Program-made: the position numbers and the translations under genes
Origin: Isoetes taiwanensis
Lineage: Eukaryota; Streptophyta; Lycopodiopsida; Isoetales; Isoetaceae
DNA: 64,000 nucleotides
Direction: 5' to 3'
Assembly (NCBI GenBank): GCA_021234155.1
Contig: JAJEKV010000173.1
Coordinates: 553,843-617,842, forward strand
Shown: positions 59,621 to 64,000 of the stretch, one piece after another
Position numbering within the stretch: the first letter of the stretch is position 1
How the letters are laid out: every line of letters starts with the position of its first letter
The notes under the pieces: model-generated
The model's database searches: none
What the model was told of the DNA's origin: nothing
The model's input: the letters and a program-made list of their open reading frames with translations, nothing else

Positions 59621-61109
59621 CGAGTGGTCGACAAGATACGTTCTGGGAGCCGCTAGACAGTCAGCCTCGAGAACGTTTTTAGTCCGGCCCCTCGGTCTCC
59701 CTTTGGTGAGTTGGCAAGCAGCAAAGTTCTCGCCATGTTTGCTTTAGGAAGGGTGCTACCATGCTTTGCCCAAATAAACAGTCAGCCTAATTCTCATTTA
59801 ATGAACTTCTTTTGATCCAACCTTATTTTGCTAATTTGTGGCAAATATTTGGCATAATGGCGACACCGAACCATTGGTTGCGCAAGGCAAGCACTGACAT
59901 GTAATGAAATCCCTTTTACTTGAATGTCATATATACCAATCGCATAAACGCCGCCTATTTGTGCACTTCCATGACTCAGAGTTTATATGGGCATCAATAA
60001 CACTAAAAATGTCAGCCTTTAACTTATAAAGGCACCAATTGATAAAGGCTTGTAAATCCAAGCAACACAATGCACATGACATTATAGTGATTATTGGGAC
60101 TTCAAGTGTGCACACAACTCTAGGAAAAGGGTCTTCCAATTAAATGCCATGGCTTAGGGAAAGTGGAACAATCCTTGAACTCATTTTTTTATTGGCTTTA
60201 TTCTTCTAACCTTAACTTATAGATTGGGACTTGTTAGTTCAGCACACTAGACACACATTTGGCTAACACTTTGGTCTATCCAGGCTGGGACTTGGTCTTG
60301 CTTTGCGGGGTACATTATGATATGCTTGCAGATATATTTGCCTTACTTCAAAGGAAGGAAGCAGGTAGGGAAATGGGATTTTTCGTTGGTAATCAAGCTA
60401 TTTAGATGGCCGTTTGACCACATGCATGCTTGCACCCGTAACCATAAATCTCGCTAAGTGCAAGGGGAGTCTCTTGTTATGCTCAAACAATATATAGGTT
60501 GTTCAAATTTGAGCCACTATGGACCTATGGTAATACCGTGCTTGCTATTTGCAAAAAAATTTTTCTTCAACCTTGTTTTTCCTGATCGATCATTTTAAAA
60601 TGATTTTATTAGCTTATCTTGGTCCACATTCCAACAACACCACAATTAGGCTCATAACTTCCGTTATACTCACTTAAGCCTAGCCGCACTCCACACTAAC
60701 CCCAAATATTTGTCTACTACCGAAAAACAACAAAGAAAAACAAAATAATGAAGAAAGTTTTTGAAGATTTGAAACCTACCGTAGTTATATATGGGGGTGC
60801 GGTTTTCCCGGGCTGATATACCGTAGCTTTTTCTTAAGAGAATATGTAGCTTTTTTTAAGAATGGGTGGTTTCTTAAGGAGGTGTGTAGTCTCTTTTAAG
60901 GATTTGCTGTTTTCTCAACCAAGATGGTTTTTAAAGGGATGTTTTTTAAAGTGTGTTGTTTTTAAGGTAGTGTTTTTTTTGAGATGTGGTTTTTGCTGTT
61001 TTCTAAAAAATCCATGTAATGGCATCAAGTTGTCCATATGCCATTATTGCCACAAAATGGCAAAAAGAGATACAAGAGCTTATACGCTGACACACTTCAC
61101 TAGCATTTG
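59621..61109. other. Gene-free stretch with a T-rich degenerate repeat
   Basis: At 60815-61000, words such as GTAGCTTTTTTTAAGA and TTTCTTAAGG repeat irregularly. No gene is recognised. Confidence 0.35.
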
Positions 61110-61710
61110 ACTTCAAACATGCTACCTAGGCTCCATGCCAAGGTGGCTCAAACATGCTAAGGTGGCCCAACACGCAACTAGACTCAACATGCCAAGGTGG
61201 CTCCAACATGGCAACTAGGCTTCAACATGCCAAGGTGGCTCAAATATGCCACATAGACCCAACATGCCAAGGTGACTCAAACATGTCAAGGTGGCTCAAA
61301 CATGACACCTAGGCTTCACATGCCAAGGTGGCTCAAACACGCCAAGGTGGATCAGCATATGCTGATCCAACTTGTCAAGCAGGAAAGCCAAACATGCCAC
61401 CCAGGCCCAACATGCCAAGGTGGCTCAAGCATTAAGGTGGCTCCAACATGCCACCTTTTAGGCTCCAAATACGCCAAGGTGCCCCAAATACGCTACCCAG
61501 GCACAAACATGGCAAGGTGGCTCAAAGATGCCACTTTGTGCTCCAACATATGCCAATGCGGGCCCAACATGCCACCTAGACTCCAACATGCCAATTTCAG
61601 GCCCAACGCGCTGGCTGTGGCTGAAACATGCCATGTGGGCTCCAACATGCCACCTAGGCTCCAACATGCCAAGGTGCTCGCATGCCAAATTTGTGGGCAT
61701 TCCAAGCGGT
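61110..61710. repeat. Minisatellite of CAACATGCCAAGGTGGCTC units
   Basis: More than 20 degenerate units of about 14-30 bp built from CAACATGCCAAGGTGGCTCA and AACATGCCACCTAGGCTCC alternate irregularly. Frames on both strands repeat His/Ala/Cys-rich peptides (NMPRWLK- and CHLGSNMP-like) that follow from the DNA repeat. There is no sign that they are expressed. Confidence 0.9.
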
Positions 61711-61977
61711 GATACATGCCAATCTACAAGGTTAAGTTTTACTAGGTGCTGGGGCGAAAAGATGTTCATTTCGTCTTTTTCATCAGGATGCTGGCAATTT
61801 GTTAACATGGCTAGATGGTGAGGATGTTTTTCGACATGATGACTAGAACTCGCACATGATAACCTTTTAGAATTTTTGGTGAGGAGTTTGGCAAGGATAG
61901 AATAGAGGATCTCGAATAACTTAAACGCTTCTAATACCTTTCCCCAACCTAACCAAAGCCAGACTTGTACAGCTTCC

Positions 61978-62652
61978 TCACCGTGAGGAGAGCCCAGACT
62001 TTATATCAACCTCAAAAAGGTTGGCGAGGTAGCCTTTCCTCGCCAACGATCCCGAGGGCAAATGCCAATGCCTCCGAGTCGCTTCTATTCGACCATCGTC
62101 ATAACTCGCTTCAGTAATTAAAAAATCCAAGATCTCTGCTCGAAGAATCTTATCAGTCAGCGCCTCACGGTGCTTATCAGAAATTCCAGAAGTGTCGTTG
62201 AGCAAGATAGCAGTTTCCGCAGGCTTGACTGCCATGTCATCCGAATAGTAAATTTACCCTAGGAACCAAGTTATACTCATTTTGGGTAACAAAAAGAAAT
62301 ACCTAACCTCTACATGGCAAGACTCCGCTGTGCCCACCCTCTTAGGCCACAATTGACTACTTAACGTGGGACATGAGCTACCTGGCGCTTTCTGGAGAAA
62401 GGGTGGTTCGCCTACAAAAACTTGGTCTCGAGGGTACGTCGATAGCTTAAGCCCATTGGGCGCAGTCAGCTTATAGTCTCCGGAGGAAGAGCAGCTCATC
62501 TCGCGCCAAGGGCCTCGTGAGGACCTGCTGGTTTCGGCATGCAGTTCATCTTTCTCGCAGTCATCTTCTGTTGCGATCAGCATTGCAGATCCCGGCCTAA
62601 CTGACTCAGGATATGGCCCAAACGTGTGTAAACCCCTGGTGGGTTTTGCCAA
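61978..62652 (-). pseudogene. 225-codon frame with a single in-frame stop, unknown family
   Basis: On the minus strand one frame runs from MAKPTRGLHTFGPYPESVRP to KSGLSSR, interrupted only by one TAA after MSITWFLG (about 62254). The second half (MAVKPAETAILLNDTSGISD, KHREALTDKILRAEILDFLI) looks helical and protein-like. No domain is recognised. The surrounding sequence is GC-richer than the window average, so it may be part of an LTR retrotransposon gag or unknown element. Confidence 0.3.
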
Positions 62653-64000
62653 AGGCTTGAAGGGTTTGCTATGGAGGTCATTTATTTAGCTCTGCTGCAC
62701 TTGGGACATAGTCAAGAAGCCGCATGTCACAATAGGAATCAGAATGGGGTTTGGATCTATCGCCATCCCTAATGATCCCAAACAATTTTGCTATCAAGAA
62801 AAGGTGCTCGCCTTCTATCTCATTATTATGGGAGGAGGATAAATCCAAACCCATTCATTAATTCCTATTGCTTCGCAGATTTTCAATTGCGCTCTTCGCT
62901 ATGTCCCAAGTAACCGACAAAACTCTACCCAAAACGAACCCTTCAATACCCTAGCAACACAATGTGGTTTACGCTTTCTCGAGGCCATATCCTAACCGGG
63001 ACTGACCCGATCTTGCACAATGTCAATACTGCAGGAGGAGTGGTGTTGACGCGTATGATGGACCCTTAAAACCTTCCGCATTAGCTTCAATTCCCAAAGA
63101 TCCTCCCAAAGGCCCTCTTGGCTACCTGACAGCAACTCTCCCACTCCAAAATTGTAAACCGACCGCCAATGGACTCAAAACGCCATGATTACCCCTGACC
63201 TTAAGGTTTCAGGAGCGTAAGACCACTTCTTCTCCAAGAAGTGCCAGCAAAGTAGCTCATCTCCAATACGCTCCTAGTCAATTACGTAAGTGGTATGGCC
63301 GCAGTAATATTGTCATGTAGAGGGTCACGTTTCTTTCGCGTTGCCAAAATGACCGTGATAACTTGGTCCCTAGTGGTAATGTCATCATTCTGGACGATAT
63401 GGCGAAGTCGCATCTCCATTCCCGAGCCTTTGTACCGCTCGAATCCACAAAACACTGGTTTCTACATGGTCAGCCGCAGACGCCTACCTGGGCTTGATAA
63501 GTTCCTGACCATCTTGATTTTTTTGAACCCTCGCCGGGGCGGGTGTTACTTTGAAATCCAAGTGGATTCAACTGGCTTGGGATAGAGAAATCAGGCCCCG
63601 AAGGGGGCATTGGCATTTGCCCGGCCCGGCGAGCGCCGGCAGAAAGGCCGCCTCAAGAACCTTTCGAAGCCACCTCGGTCCGGCCTCTTCCCTCCGGGGT
63701 GAGGAAGCCGCCAAGAAAGTCCCGCTCTAGTTCGACTTGGGGAAGGGTGTCAGCAAGATCCCTCTATTCTATCCATTGCCAAACTCCTCTACCAAAAATT
63801 CCAAAGCGGTCACATTTCTTGCATAAAGTCCTAGTCATCATGTCCATGTCACCACCATCTAGCCATGTCACCCAAAAATTTGCCAACATCACCCATCGAA
63901 AAAGACCAAAGATGACATCTTTTCATTTTTGGTCTAGTCAAAACTTGGCCTTCCTTACTGGCATGCCAGCAATACGTAACTGAACGGTGCTACTACCGAA
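62653..64000. other. Unrecognised GC-richer region
   Basis: Frames on the plus strand at 63295-63585 and 63699-63983 have no recognised motif. CCCCGAAGGGGG near 63597 is a short hairpin. Nothing further can be supported. Confidence 0.3.

Overview
The window looks like nuclear DNA of a land plant with a large, transposon-dense genome. Most of the sequence is fragments of plant-type mobile elements: L1-type and simple-repeat-tailed LINEs, a CACTA element, Helitron ends, MITE-like fold-backs and a copia gag remnant. One spliced, plant-style gene and a pentatricopeptide-repeat (PPR) fragment are also present. A fern or another seed-free plant is my best guess, from the nested repeats and from a reverse-transcriptase (RT) family I associate with seed-free plants and protists. 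I cannot name a species.

Layout. 1-7.3 kb: a Helitron 3' end, a decayed gene of unknown family (1.93-3.05 kb), a 130-bp tandem repeat block, a fold-back MITE, and the N-terminal two thirds of an unusual RT gene. 7.32-16.58 kb: a 9.3-kb composite insertion that splits this RT gene. It holds duplicated ends, a TATA-box module in two copies, an array of short imperfect hairpins, long degenerate direct repeats and an (AG)83 tract. A 2.5-kb CACTA element is nested inside it, with an exact 3-bp target duplication and a paralogous empty site. 16.58-18.0 kb: the RT C-terminal part and an RGG-rich ORF. 18.05-19.74 kb: a 5'-truncated LINE on the minus strand. 20.1-21.2 kb: a duplicated 150-bp repeat flanking a second Helitron end. 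21.4-26.85 kb: a nearly full-length but inactive L1-type LINE with a poly(A) tail. 28.4 kb: a PPR fragment. 31.3-34.6 kb: the one convincing host gene, four coding exons for about 600 residues with Gln-rich, coiled-coil, basic and acidic segments, preceded by a cluster of CGCG and ACGT-core motifs. 35.8-37.45 kb: a third Helitron end next to a 1.5-kb polypyrimidine tract. 39.3-41.7 kb: a decayed coiled-coil/RING-type gene. 43.7-47.8 kb: a second MITE copy and a methyltransferase-like gene broken by a third LINE. 48-50.7 kb: tandem duplications and two LINE 3' ends with pentanucleotide tails. 52.1-53.5 kb: a tandem duplication joined to a 930-bp fold-back whose arms carry a tRNA-like promoter head. 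54.4-64 kb: repeat remnants, a copia gag remnant, a minisatellite and unrecognised sequence.

The most unusual content is a set of decayed genes that do not look like ordinary plant genes: the RT at 6-17 kb, the unknown protein at 2-3 kb, the RING/coiled-coil protein at 39-41 kb and the methyltransferase-like gene at 44.5-47.2 kb. Two of them share the same 115-bp 3' flank. I infer that they may be pieces of one large multi-gene mobile or virus-like element family that inserted repeatedly and was later broken up by LINEs, MITEs and the 9.3-kb insertion. No rRNA genes, functional tRNA genes or CRISPR arrays were seen.
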